Source of the DNA: CAZMMV01 sp964567475
GTDB lineage: Bacteria > Bacillota > Clostridia > Tissierellales > Tissierellaceae
DNA: 11,371 bases
Assembly (NCBI GenBank): GCA_964567475.1
Contig: CAZMMV010000056.1
Span: forward strand, 1-11,371
Direction of reading: 5' to 3'
Within the stretch, counting starts at the first letter, position 1. Each line of letters starts with the position of its first letter. A model generated the notes under the pieces. It had not been told where the DNA came from. It did no database searches and worked only from the letters and a program-made list of their open reading frames with translations. This document shows, piece after piece, positions 1 through 6,991 of the stretch. The position numbers were made by a program, and so were the translations under genes.

Positions 1-324
1 GATAATGGACAATGCAAAATATCTTCTTTAAAAGAAGATATAGAAACAGAAGGAAAGGATTTAAATGGTAATTTATTTGATTTTCAATCTCAAAATGCAA
101 CTGCTATAGTTTTAAGTCAAAATGGTATTGTGTATCCATTTGAAGAGAACTTTGGAACTTGGAATTTAAATGAGAGTGAAATTATGGAGGGAAATTTTTT
201 TACAAATGTGTTTAAATTATCTGATAGAAAGTATTTGCTAATGGACATAAAAGGGCAGTTTAATCTATTATCTATTGATGGTATTTATACTCCAGAAGAT
301 TTATGGCATGTGCCAATATATTAG
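1..324 (+). CDS. 3' end of an unrecognised gene (partial)
   Basis: The reading frame is open from the first base of the window and stops at TAG 322-324, so this is the last 107 codons of a longer gene; a GTG at 130 is an internal Val codon and not a convincing start. The visible part is soluble-looking, rich in Asn, Asp, Glu and Phe, with no membrane segment and no motif I recognise. It ends with the residues LWHVPIY. The stop lies 15 bases before the ATG of the VWA gene, so the two are very likely co-transcribed. VWA proteins of this general type are often encoded beside an AAA+ ATPase, but nothing in this tail identifies an ATPase. Function unknown. Confidence 0.7.
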   Translation, partial: DNGQCKISSLKEDIETEGKDLNGNLFDFQSQNATAIVLSQNGIVYPFEENFGTWNLNESEIMEGNFFTNVFKLSDRKYLLMDIKGQFNLLSIDGIYTPEDLWHVPIY

Positions 325-325
325 T

Positions 326-331
326 AGGAGG
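326..331 (+). promoter_or_regulatory. Ribosome binding site of the VWA gene
   Basis: AGGAGG lies 8 bases before ATG 340 and directly after the stop of the upstream gene. It fixes the start of the VWA protein and points to read-through transcription from upstream. Confidence 0.8.
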
Positions 332-339
332 AAAGTTTT

Positions 340-2274
340 ATGTTTAATGAAGAGGCTTTAATTGAAGAATCGAAAAAACATTTTGAGGAATTCTTACAAA
401 AACAACAAAGATCATTGGCAACGTTTACGGGAGATCCTAGTTTAGTTTATACTGCTGACGAAAATTTAGAAAGATTTTTACTTAAGCCTTCTAAAGGAGT
501 TTTATATTTACCTTTAGCGCGATTTTTAGATAACAAATTAGATGAAAATCAAATAATGTGGCATATCTATAATGAATTAGCTTTATATTCAGATTGGAAA
601 AAGGAAAGTAAAAAATATTTAGATCGTAAAATAGATTGGCAGAAAGAAATAGATAATATGACAATTTATATTTTGAATAGAATAAAAGAAGAAGGCTTGG
701 AAAAAGATTCAGCCTATGAAGCTAAGATTATATCAAATTATGTAAAAAAAGAAATTCTTGAATTCTTACATCTATTTGATAGATATGTATCTTTTCTTAG
801 GGTTTTACAAATGTGTCCTTTGTATAGAGATGAGGAAAATTATAAAGAAATCATTTCATATATGAAGGAAATCAAGAAGACTAGTAAATCAATTTCCAAC
901 ATACCTAAGTATAAAGCTTTTACAAATAGTTTCTTAATTGTAGAATTATATGGTGAGGATCTTATAATGAAAAGTCATCTTAAGCTTTGTTTAAATAAGA
1001 AGATTTTTAATCAAGCATATTATGAGTTTATACATTATGAATTAATTAAACAAATAAATAAAGGAGAAGGAATTTTAAAAAGAGATCCTTTTATTCGTTC
1101 TTTTATATATCCTACTTTTGAAGAGCTATGGAAAGAAGAAATAGATGAAATGGAATTTTATCAATCACAAGGAAAGGCTGATGGAAATTCAAAGGAGAAT
1201 AAAGCAAGTTTTGAAGAATCCCAAACAGAGGATAAACAAGATATACTAGAATCTAGTCAAGATGATGTAGAGAAGATTTTAGAGGAAATGTTAGAAGAAG
1301 AAAATGAAAGAATTAATGATATAGACAATATCGTTGAAGGAAATTTAGATTTAGAATCTTATGGAATTAGCCAAGGGGATCAAGAGTTGTTTTCATTTTA
1401 TTCAAACAAAATGAAAAAAGAAAGAGCAGAAATGCGTAAATTTTGGAAAGAGCTAATAGGAAGTGCCCAGAGCGAAATATATGTAAAGAAAGACCGTGAA
1501 ATAAAAGGGAAATTAGATGTAGATAATTTTATTGATTTTTATCCAGATTTTTTGGAGGCAGAGAAGAAGGGAAATTATAACGATTTACAAATTTTCAATA
1601 GATATGTTTTAGAACCACAAGCTGATATATTGCCTGAAAGAATAGAAATTTCTTTTGTAATAGATAACTCCGGATCTATGAATCAATCAAAAATTGAGGC
1701 ATCAAGAAAAGCTTTAGCCGTTACATTGCTATCCATAGATGATTTTAATGAATATTTAAAGTCAAATAGAGGACAATTAAATCAAAAGATAGAAATCTTA
1801 AGTGAGACTTGGTTTTTTGGTAGCGATTATTACAATGTTAAGGAATTTAACAATAAAGGTAAAAAAGAAAAAAATAGAAGTGATATAATACGCTCAATTG
1901 TAAAATTAGATGCAAAAGATGGCTCAACTGATGAGTCAAGTTGCCTAAAGGAAATATCCCATAATATTACGCCAATACAAGAAAGAAAACTTAAAAAAGG
2001 AAAAGAAATAAAAATCGTGTTTCAGATTACAGACGGAGCATCAAGTTTTCCAGGGGCGGCTAAGAAAGCAGTAGAAGAACTTTTATCTAAAAATGTTTTA
2101 GTATATGCATTTCAAATAGGAAAAAATAGTGATGCTGATGAAAAAATCTTTGAATTTATATGGAATGAAGGATATAAAGATCTTCATGGAATAATAATTG
2201 GTGAAGATGTAGAAAGCTTACCAAAAGAACTATTAAAGGCTGTAGTACAGAATATGAAATCTATTTTTATTTAA
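340..2274 (+). CDS. VWA domain protein with intact MIDAS site
   Basis: This 644-residue protein has no signal peptide and is probably cytoplasmic. The C-terminal third, from about residue 433, is a von Willebrand factor A domain. The metal-ion-dependent adhesion site is complete: D442-x-S444-x-S446 (DNSGS), T530 within DGST, and D565 within ITDGA. The N-terminal half is helical and charged, with no clear family. It contains HIYNEL at residues 75-80, where some VWA/DUF2201-type proteins carry a metallopeptidase-like helix, but HExxH is not present. A very acidic, low-complexity linker spans roughly residues 275-345. Cytoplasmic MIDAS proteins of this layout (CoxE, ViaA and BchD/CobT-like) usually work with an AAA+ MoxR-type ATPase in metal insertion or complex remodelling. 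No such ATPase is visible in the window, so that role is only inferred. Confidence 0.85.
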   Translation: MFNEEALIEESKKHFEEFLQKQQRSLATFTGDPSLVYTADENLERFLLKPSKGVLYLPLARFLDNKLDENQIMWHIYNELALYSDWKKESKKYLDRKIDWQKEIDNMTIYILNRIKEEGLEKDSAYEAKIISNYVKKEILEFLHLFDRYVSFLRVLQMCPLYRDEENYKEIISYMKEIKKTSKSISNIPKYKAFTNSFLIVELYGEDLIMKSHLKLCLNKKIFNQAYYEFIHYELIKQINKGEGILKRDPFIRSFIYPTFEELWKEEIDEMEFYQSQGKADGNSKENKASFEESQTEDKQDILESSQDDVEKILEEMLEEENERINDIDNIVEGNLDLESYGISQGDQELFSFYSNKMKKERAEMRKFWKELIGSAQSEIYVKKDREIKGKLDVDNFIDFYPDFLEAEKKGNYNDLQIFNRYVLEPQADILPERIEISFVIDNSGSMNQSKIEASRKALAVTLLSIDDFNEYLKSNRGQLNQKIEILSETWFFGSDYYNVKEFNNKGKKEKNRSDIIRSIVKLDAKDGSTDESSCLKEISHNITPIQERKLKKGKEIKIVFQITDGASSFPGAAKKAVEELLSKNVLVYAFQIGKNSDADEKIFEFIWNEGYKDLHGIIIGEDVESLPKELLKAVVQNMKSIFI

Positions 2275-2291
2275 TACAATTTTCACACATC

Positions 2292-2310
2292 TATTGTAAC
2301 CTTATTGTAA
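2292..2310 (+). repeat. Tandem TATTGTAA direct repeat, 11-bp period
   Basis: TATTGTAA occurs at 2292-2299 and again at 2303-2310, so the starts are 11 bp apart, about one helical turn. This spacing is typical of direct-repeat sites for OmpR/PhoB-family response regulators. It lies in the 136-bp gap before the deacetylase gene. No regulator gene is nearby, so the role is inferred. Confidence 0.35.
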
Positions 2311-2356
2311 AGTAGCTTGTCTTAATTATAGTGTATAATTGGGTATGGTTGTTAAT

Positions 2357-2386
2357 GTCATATTTTATCGAATTGATATATAGAAT
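2357..2386 (+). promoter_or_regulatory. Candidate sigma-E-type promoter of the deacetylase gene
   Basis: GTCATATT at 2357-2364 matches the sporulation sigma-E -35 pattern GKMATATT at all eight positions. After a 14-base spacer, TATAGAAT at 2379-2386 matches six of eight positions of the CATACAMT -10 pattern. Transcription would start near 2393, just ahead of the ribosome binding site. A TATAAT at 2334-2339 is also present but has no -35 at proper distance (TTGTAA is 23 bases away, TTGTCT 11). The assignment is a pattern match only. Confidence 0.35.
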
Positions 2387-2410
2387 TATTAATTAAGAAA
2401 GGTTGAGGTT

Positions 2411-3940
2411 ATGGATAGAAAATCATATAAGAAAATGAAAACTAGAAGAAACATGAAGATTAGAAGAGTTAGATTTTATGTATTACTTGTACTTTTAGTC
2501 GTTTTAAGTATTTTTCCTTTTAAGTTTATGGGGAAAAATAAAAGTGTAAATGAAGCAATATCTTTGGAAGATCTATCTAAAGAAGAAATTAAGGATATTG
2601 AGAGTGTATTATCTCCCAGAGCAGACCATAAAGATTTAGGGAATATTGAATCTATTATTGAATATGGGACTAAGGGTCTTATAGGGGCACATTATCCTGT
2701 GTTTGGTAAAGATAATATTGATGCACTCAATAAAGAACTAGTAACTCAATATATTAAAAAGTTTAAGAAGGAATTATCAAGTAATTCATTTGACGATGAG
2801 GATTATAAATATGAACTGAGTATTGACTATGAAACCTATAGTGCACCTAATAATATAATTAGTATAACTTTTGATATTATGGAAAATTCATCTTATCTGG
2901 CACACCCTAATGAAAAAATTGTAACTAAAACCTACGATTTATCTAAAGATAAAGAGCTTGAATTGGACAATATTATGAAGGGTGAATATTTAAAATTTAT
3001 TTCCAAGGTAAGTGAAAATTATTTTACTAGCAATGAAACTTATAAGGATAATATAAATTCATCCCTGTTTAAGGAAGGAATTTATCCATCTAAAGAAAAT
3101 TATTCTAATTTTATATTGAAAGAGGACAAGCTTGTTTTTATATTCCCTAAATATCAATTGTTTAGTGGTAATTTTGGAATGACGTCTGTTGAGATAACTT
3201 ATTCAGATTTAAAGGATTATATAAAACCTAATTTATTTAAGGTATTTACTAGTGAAGAAGGCAGCAGTGAAATAGACATAGATTTGGATAAAGCAATGCC
3301 TGATATTACTATTCCAAATAGAGTTGTAGACCCTAATAAGCCTATGATTGCATTAACCTTTGATGATGGGCCTAATAAAAGAACAACAATACCTATCTTA
3401 GATGCTCTAAAAGAACATGATGGTGTTGCTACATTTTTTGTATTAGGAAATAGAATTTCCAATAATGTGGATATTCTAGAACGTATGCTAGAGGAAGGCA
3501 ATGAAGTTGGAAATCATAGTTATAGTCATAAGGAATTGACTAAAATATCTTCTGAAGAATTGACAGAACAAATTATAAACACACAGAATGCTGTTATTGA
3601 TGCTACAGGGATTGAACCAAAGCTTATGAGACCAACATATGGTTCTTATAATGATAATTTAAAATCACAAGTAAATATGCCACTTATATTATGGTCTATT
3701 GATACTCTTGATTGGAAAAGTAGAAATTCTAAAAAGGTTAGAGACCATGTAGTAGGAAATGTTAAAGATGGAGATATTATATTAATGCATGATATTTATG
3801 ACAGTACTGCTGAAGCTGTAAAATTATTAGTACCAGAATTAACAAATATGGGTTATCAATTAGTGACTGTAAGTGAGCTTTTTGAAGCTAGAGGAAAAAC
3901 TCTAGAAGCTGGCCAGCAATATTATCAAATATATAAATAA
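2411..3940 (+). CDS. Membrane-anchored PdaC-like polysaccharide deacetylase
   Basis: Likely a peptidoglycan N-deacetylase acting outside the membrane. After a basic N-terminus (residues 1-19) comes one hydrophobic anchor (about 20-38), with no signal peptidase II cysteine. A domain resembling the DUF4163/DUF3298 pair follows (about 75-280), then a NodB deacetylase domain (about 308-490). All five NodB motifs are visible: TFDDGP with catalytic D318 and metal ligand D319, metal ligands H369 and H373 in HSYSH, RPTYG starting at R407, D434-W435, and H460 in LMHD. The active site therefore looks intact. The order of domains is that of Bacillus subtilis PdaC, which removes acetyl groups from MurNAc and raises lysozyme resistance. 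The ATG is supported by AAAGG at 2398-2402. A sigma-E-like promoter suggests expression during sporulation, but a vegetative role is equally possible. Confidence 0.88.
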   Translation: MDRKSYKKMKTRRNMKIRRVRFYVLLVLLVVLSIFPFKFMGKNKSVNEAISLEDLSKEEIKDIESVLSPRADHKDLGNIESIIEYGTKGLIGAHYPVFGKDNIDALNKELVTQYIKKFKKELSSNSFDDEDYKYELSIDYETYSAPNNIISITFDIMENSSYLAHPNEKIVTKTYDLSKDKELELDNIMKGEYLKFISKVSENYFTSNETYKDNINSSLFKEGIYPSKENYSNFILKEDKLVFIFPKYQLFSGNFGMTSVEITYSDLKDYIKPNLFKVFTSEEGSSEIDIDLDKAMPDITIPNRVVDPNKPMIALTFDDGPNKRTTIPILDALKEHDGVATFFVLGNRISNNVDILERMLEEGNEVGNHSYSHKELTKISSEELTEQIINTQNAVIDATGIEPKLMRPTYGSYNDNLKSQVNMPLILWSIDTLDWKSRNSKKVRDHVVGNVKDGDIILMHDIYDSTAEAVKLLVPELTNMGYQLVTVSELFEARGKTLEAGQQYYQIYK

Positions 3941-3968
3941 GTATAGAATATAAAAAGGAGATGGACTA

Positions 3969-4883
3969 TTGATTATGAAAAAATCACTTAGCATTGTATT
4001 AGTTACTTTAGTTTTATTGCTAACGCTAACAGCTTGCAAAAATCAACCAATAAATAAAACAGAAGAGTATAAGGAAAACTTAACATTTTCAAATTTGGTA
4101 GATGAAGAAAGTCAAAAAGAGGTAAGAAAGGCTATGGAATCAGCTGAAATTCCAACTGGAAGTATTGATTTATTCTTTGAAGATGTTAATAATTTCAATA
4201 GTACAATTGAAGAAAAAAGTTTAGTAAAGGATGGATTCACTACTATTGATAGTCTTGAACCTGAGTACGATTTGTATGCAATGCAGGGTATGTTAGAGGC
4301 TAAAAATCCTGAATTTATTGGATATAATTGTAGAATTACATCATATAATTTAATGAAAGATTCAATTTCTATTGATAAACTTGATACGAAAAATGCTAGT
4401 TGGCTTGTTTTTGATGAAAGTGCTTTAAAAAATAGCCCTAAGGAGATATTTGATCAAGTAGAAGAGCAAGAGTTTAAAACTTTATATTCATTTATTCCCA
4501 CAGAAGATACGAAAGATATATCCCTTCATTTAAAAAATGTAAAAGAAGATTGGAAGAGTAAAGGGATAGAGTTTTCTAATAAAGATAAGAAATCTATTGT
4601 TTCTGTTTTCTTTCATGATGAAGAAGGCTATTTGTTTATTGGGCATATGGGTGTTTTAATTCCAACTGAAGATGAAAAGCTTTTATTTATAGAAAAGTTA
4701 TCTTTTCAAGCCCCTTATCAAGCAGTAAAATTTGATAATCGTACTGAATTAAATGATTATTTAATGAATAAGTATGATATATCTTGGGATCAACCAACTG
4801 CAAAGCCTTTTATTATGGAAAATGACCAACTTTTAGAAGGATATAGAGAAAATCCAAATAACCTGGAAAGTAATTCAAAATAA
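3969..4883 (+). CDS. Lipoprotein, DUF4300-like, function unknown
   Basis: The N-terminus is a lipoprotein signal: basic residues, a Leu/Val-rich core, then the lipobox LTAC with the cysteine at residue 23, so the mature protein should be lipid-anchored on the outer face of the membrane. The remaining 280 residues are soluble and acidic, beginning FSNLVDEESQKEV, which resembles DUF4300 family lipoproteins of Firmicutes; I recall this family from memory and could not compare it. No catalytic motif is evident. The start is probably TTG 3969, which lies 8 bases after the ribosome binding site AAAAAGGAG (3952-3960). ATG 3975, two codons later, would be 14 bases away. It follows the deacetylase by 28 bases and is likely in the same transcript, which hints at a cell-envelope role. 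Confidence 0.75.
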   Translation: MIMKKSLSIVLVTLVLLLTLTACKNQPINKTEEYKENLTFSNLVDEESQKEVRKAMESAEIPTGSIDLFFEDVNNFNSTIEEKSLVKDGFTTIDSLEPEYDLYAMQGMLEAKNPEFIGYNCRITSYNLMKDSISIDKLDTKNASWLVFDESALKNSPKEIFDQVEEQEFKTLYSFIPTEDTKDISLHLKNVKEDWKSKGIEFSNKDKKSIVSVFFHDEEGYLFIGHMGVLIPTEDEKLLFIEKLSFQAPYQAVKFDNRTELNDYLMNKYDISWDQPTAKPFIMENDQLLEGYRENPNNLESNSK

Positions 4884-4914
4884 TAATAAAAAAAATATAC
4901 ATTTAAATTTGCTC

Positions 4915-4975
4915 AAATAAAAACAAAACATTCCCCCAAGTTGAGACTTGGGGGAATGTTTTGTTTTTATTTAAT
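4915..4975 (+). terminator. Strong rho-independent terminator, symmetric
   Basis: A perfect inverted repeat of 27 bp joins 4915-4941 to 4946-4972 with a 4-base TGAG loop. The core is CATTCCCCCAAGT paired with ACTTGGGGGAATG, flanked by an A-rich left arm and a T-rich right arm. It ends the deacetylase-lipoprotein transcript. The symmetry would let it work in both directions. Confidence 0.93.
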
Positions 4976-5001
4976 TTATTACATTTTTTGATTTGTCTAA
5001 A

Positions 5002-5030
5002 TTGTCAATATTTGATATTATACATATAAG
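5002..5030 (+). promoter_or_regulatory. Sigma-A-type promoter of the three-gene membrane/Cache operon
   Basis: TTGTCA at 5002-5007 and TATAAG at 5025-5030 are separated by exactly 17 bases. Each box differs from consensus at one position. It lies just after a terminator, so it should drive the downstream genes, with a start near 5037 and an untranslated leader of about 120 bases. Confidence 0.65.
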
Positions 5031-5075
5031 ATTAGAGGATTATTTTTGTAATTATATTTGAAAATATACAAAAAA

Positions 5076-5156
5076 GGGGGAGGAAGTTACCAAGTAATAG
5101 AAATATTACAAGATCATTTAAAATATAAAACCTTCTAAATCTTTGGTAGCGAAAAA
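5076..5156 (+). promoter_or_regulatory. Structured leader: distant Shine-Dalgarno plus possible three-way junction
   Basis: GGGGGAGG at 5076-5083 has no start codon within usual range, while ATG 5157 has no ribosome binding site of its own. Between them, 5086-5093 (GTTACCAA) can pair with 5143-5150 (TTGGTAGC), 8 bp including one G-U. Inside, GTAATA 5094-5099 pairs with TATTAC 5104-5109 around a GAAA tetraloop, and AGAT 5111-5114 can pair with ATCT 5139-5142. If the outer stem forms, only 2 bases before it and 6 after it separate the Shine-Dalgarno from ATG, an ideal 8. This could be a structural bypass or a ligand- or temperature-controlled switch. It matches no riboswitch class I know. Confidence 0.5.
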
Positions 5157-5717
5157 ATGAATAAGAAGTTATTTAGTAACAAGAGTGCAAAAATATTGGG
5201 TTTGATAGCCTTTATTGCAACTGGTGGGGGCTTGATTATTTCAACAGCTGTTAATGAGAAGAATTTTTATAAGACAGAAATTTTAATAATTTTTGGATGT
5301 TTTTTTGCTATAAGCTTAGCGGATCATTTTAGAAAGATAATAAAAAGAGAAGATAAAATTGAGCTTAATAAGAAAAGTTTATATGTTCTAATATGTTCAT
5401 TTATAGGGGTTACTTTAACATGGTTTATAAATCATAAAATGGGATATGGAGCAGTTATTGCAAATGGATTAGTAGGCGTAATGGCTGCCATATTTCTCCC
5501 AAACGACTTGGCTGGTATAACGTATACATCATCGTTTGTTGGTATGAGTTCATTGGCAGTAATACCATCTATGGCAGCAGCTGCACTAGGTAGTTTGATA
5601 GTGGGGTTAATTCTTTTAACCACTGTGGAAATTTATTCAGGTATTGGTGGAAAAGGTGGAACTACAGCAGCCTTATCTACAATAATTACAAAAATAGTAT
5701 TGGAGATTTTCAGTTAG
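5157..5717 (+). CDS. Multi-pass membrane protein A, paralogue of the next gene
   Basis: The 186-residue protein is very hydrophobic and should cross the membrane about five times (roughly residues 12-30, 40-56, 73-90, 94-115 and 134-158). A basic loop at about 58-71 is probably cytoplasmic. The C-terminal part has the motif Y160-S-G-I-G-G-K-x-G-T-x-A-A. From about residue 75 on it aligns by eye with nearly the whole of the following protein (AVIANGL/SVIASAI, then SSFVGM/SSYAGM, then the YxGIGG motif). No transporter family is recognised. The start is forced: TAA at 5136-5138 closes the frame upstream, and ATG 5157 is the only start codon between. Ribosome access seems to depend on the folded leader. 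The next gene begins 11 bases after the stop. Confidence 0.8.
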   Translation: MNKKLFSNKSAKILGLIAFIATGGGLIISTAVNEKNFYKTEILIIFGCFFAISLADHFRKIIKREDKIELNKKSLYVLICSFIGVTLTWFINHKMGYGAVIANGLVGVMAAIFLPNDLAGITYTSSFVGMSSLAVIPSMAAAALGSLIVGLILLTTVEIYSGIGGKGGTTAALSTIITKIVLEIFS

Positions 5718-5728
5718 GGGGTATTACC

Positions 5729-6109
5729 GTGGAAGAGCTTATTATTTTAATAATATCAATAGCGGCAGGTATGGCAACTTATATAGTATCTAATATTTTA
5801 AAGCGAGGTTCAGTTATTGCTTCAGCAATTATAACTTTAGTATCAGGGATTATGCTTCCTCATTTCTTCCCTGTAATGGGTGGTGTATTGGCAACAGCTG
5901 CAGCCTGTTCTTCTTATGCTGGAATGATTTCTCTTGAAAATGCACTAAATCTTTTAGAAATGTCTATAATATCTTTAATGACAGGAATATTATTTATAGC
6001 AGCTAGAAGTGCATATATAGGTATCGGTGGAAGATTAGGTACCATAGCAGCTATATCGTGTTTTGCATGGATTGGTTTTAAAAAGGTATTTGCAGGCTTT
6101 GATCAATAA
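5729..6109 (+). CDS. Multi-pass membrane protein B, paralogue of the preceding gene
   Basis: The 126-residue, four-helix membrane protein starts at GTG 5729, 7 bases after AGGGGG (5716-5721), a ribosome binding site that overlaps the stop of the gene before it. It matches the C-terminal two thirds of membrane protein A, including the motif Y96-I-G-I-G-G-R-L-G-T-I-A-A near the end, and a shared Pro after the second helix (IMLP/IFLP). It lacks A's N-terminal helices. Adjacent short paralogues of this kind often assemble as a heteromeric pore or transporter, but that is inference. Function not recognised. Confidence 0.8.
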   Translation: MEELIILIISIAAGMATYIVSNILKRGSVIASAIITLVSGIMLPHFFPVMGGVLATAAACSSYAGMISLENALNLLEMSIISLMTGILFIAARSAYIGIGGRLGTIAAISCFAWIGFKKVFAGFDQ

Positions 6110-6174
6110 TCTAAAGTCTGAATTCTTGTTAAATAAAATTAGCAGTGCAAATACTAAAATGGAGGGAGAAATTT

Positions 6175-6897
6175 ATGAAAGTCAATAAAATGAAGTTAAT
6201 AGCATACTTTGGAATAATTGCCTTGTTAACTAGTATGGTTGTAGGCTTGTTAGGTTTTTCAAATAGTACAAAAAATATAAATGAAATTAAAAATCAATTA
6301 TTAGAAAAGCATGTTGAAAATAATATGAAGTTAACAATGAAATATATTAATAATTCTTATGGAACATTAACCCAAGGTGATAGAACTTTACTAGATAGTA
6401 ATGGAGAGAGTGTAGAAGGAAGATTTGAAGTTGTAGATGCTATATTAGAAAACTTAGGAGATAAGTCTACTATTTTTGTGAAAATTGGAGATGACTTTAA
6501 AAGAATTTCAACAAATATTATGTCTGATGATAATGAAAGAGCAGTTGGAACTTTTTTAGGGACCGACAATAATGCATATAAAACAGTAATGAATGGTAAA
6601 TTGTATATAGGAGAGGCAGAAATATTAGGTGAAAATTATTATACCGCCTATCAACCTATAAAAGATACAAATAATAATGTAATAGGATTACTATTTGTAG
6701 GTATGCCAACAAAAATATTGGATAACATTATAAATATACATGATGTAAAAATGAGTAAAATTAACATATTAATCATTGTATTAAGAGCTATTTCATTAGG
6801 TTCACTAATTGCATTAGTTAGTATGTCTCTAATGTCTACAAAAATCAATAATACTGATTTAGATAAATCACAGGGAGTTACTCGTAAATCTCAATAA
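6175..6897 (+). CDS. Membrane-tethered extracellular Cache sensor domain without output domain
   Basis: The 240-residue protein has a membrane helix at about residues 7-29, an extracellular domain of about 165 residues, and a second helix at about 196-222, followed by only about 18 cytoplasmic residues. The extracellular part matches the single-Cache type found in methyl-accepting chemotaxis proteins: IFVKIGDDFKRISTNI, then RAVGTFLG, GKLYIGEAEILGENYYTAY and QPIKDTNNNVIGLLFVGMP. In chemoreceptors this would be followed by HAMP and signalling domains; here the gene ends and a terminator follows, so it is not a visible frameshift remnant. ATG 6175 is preferred, 8 bases after GGAGGG (6161-6166); a GTG at 6145 lies upstream of that site. 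It follows the two membrane proteins and may bind a ligand on their behalf. Confidence 0.82.
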   Translation: MKVNKMKLIAYFGIIALLTSMVVGLLGFSNSTKNINEIKNQLLEKHVENNMKLTMKYINNSYGTLTQGDRTLLDSNGESVEGRFEVVDAILENLGDKSTIFVKIGDDFKRISTNIMSDDNERAVGTFLGTDNNAYKTVMNGKLYIGEAEILGENYYTAYQPIKDTNNNVIGLLFVGMPTKILDNIINIHDVKMSKINILIIVLRAISLGSLIALVSMSLMSTKINNTDLDKSQGVTRKSQ

Positions 6898-6921
6898 TAG
6901 ATCTTAATAAAAAAATAAGGT

Positions 6922-6967
6922 GCTGTTTCATAACTAATTAATTTTTAGTTATGAAACAGCTTTTTTT
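6922..6967. terminator. Rho-independent terminator between convergent genes
   Basis: A perfect 16-bp inverted repeat joins 6922-6937 (GCTGTTTCATAACTAA) to 6945-6960, with a 7-base loop and seven T residues directly after it on the plus strand. On the minus strand the A-rich run at 6909-6917 could serve the same purpose less well. It ends the Cache operon and probably also the leftward lysR-type gene. Confidence 0.9.
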
Positions 6968-6991
6968 ATGATTTATTATTTACTTACTTTA

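Noticed and set aside
3217..3501. Leftward open frame inside the deacetylase gene
   Set aside because: It is antisense to the conserved NodB domain and has no ribosome binding site or protein-family likeness.
5076..5156. Leader as a c-di-GMP riboswitch or hammerhead ribozyme, since both are three-way junctions
   Set aside because: The conserved c-di-GMP-I core sequences and the CUGANGA core of hammerheads are absent; only the general shape and a GAAA loop agree.
6126..6155. A separate promoter (TTGTTA, 18 bases, AATACT) before the Cache gene
   Set aside because: The -10 is weak and transcription would start on the ribosome binding site; read-through from the upstream membrane genes is simpler.
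6145..6174. GTG 6145 as the start of the Cache protein
   Set aside because: The strong GGAGGG at 6161-6166 lies after this GTG and 8 bases before ATG 6175; starting at GTG would put the ribosome binding site inside the gene.
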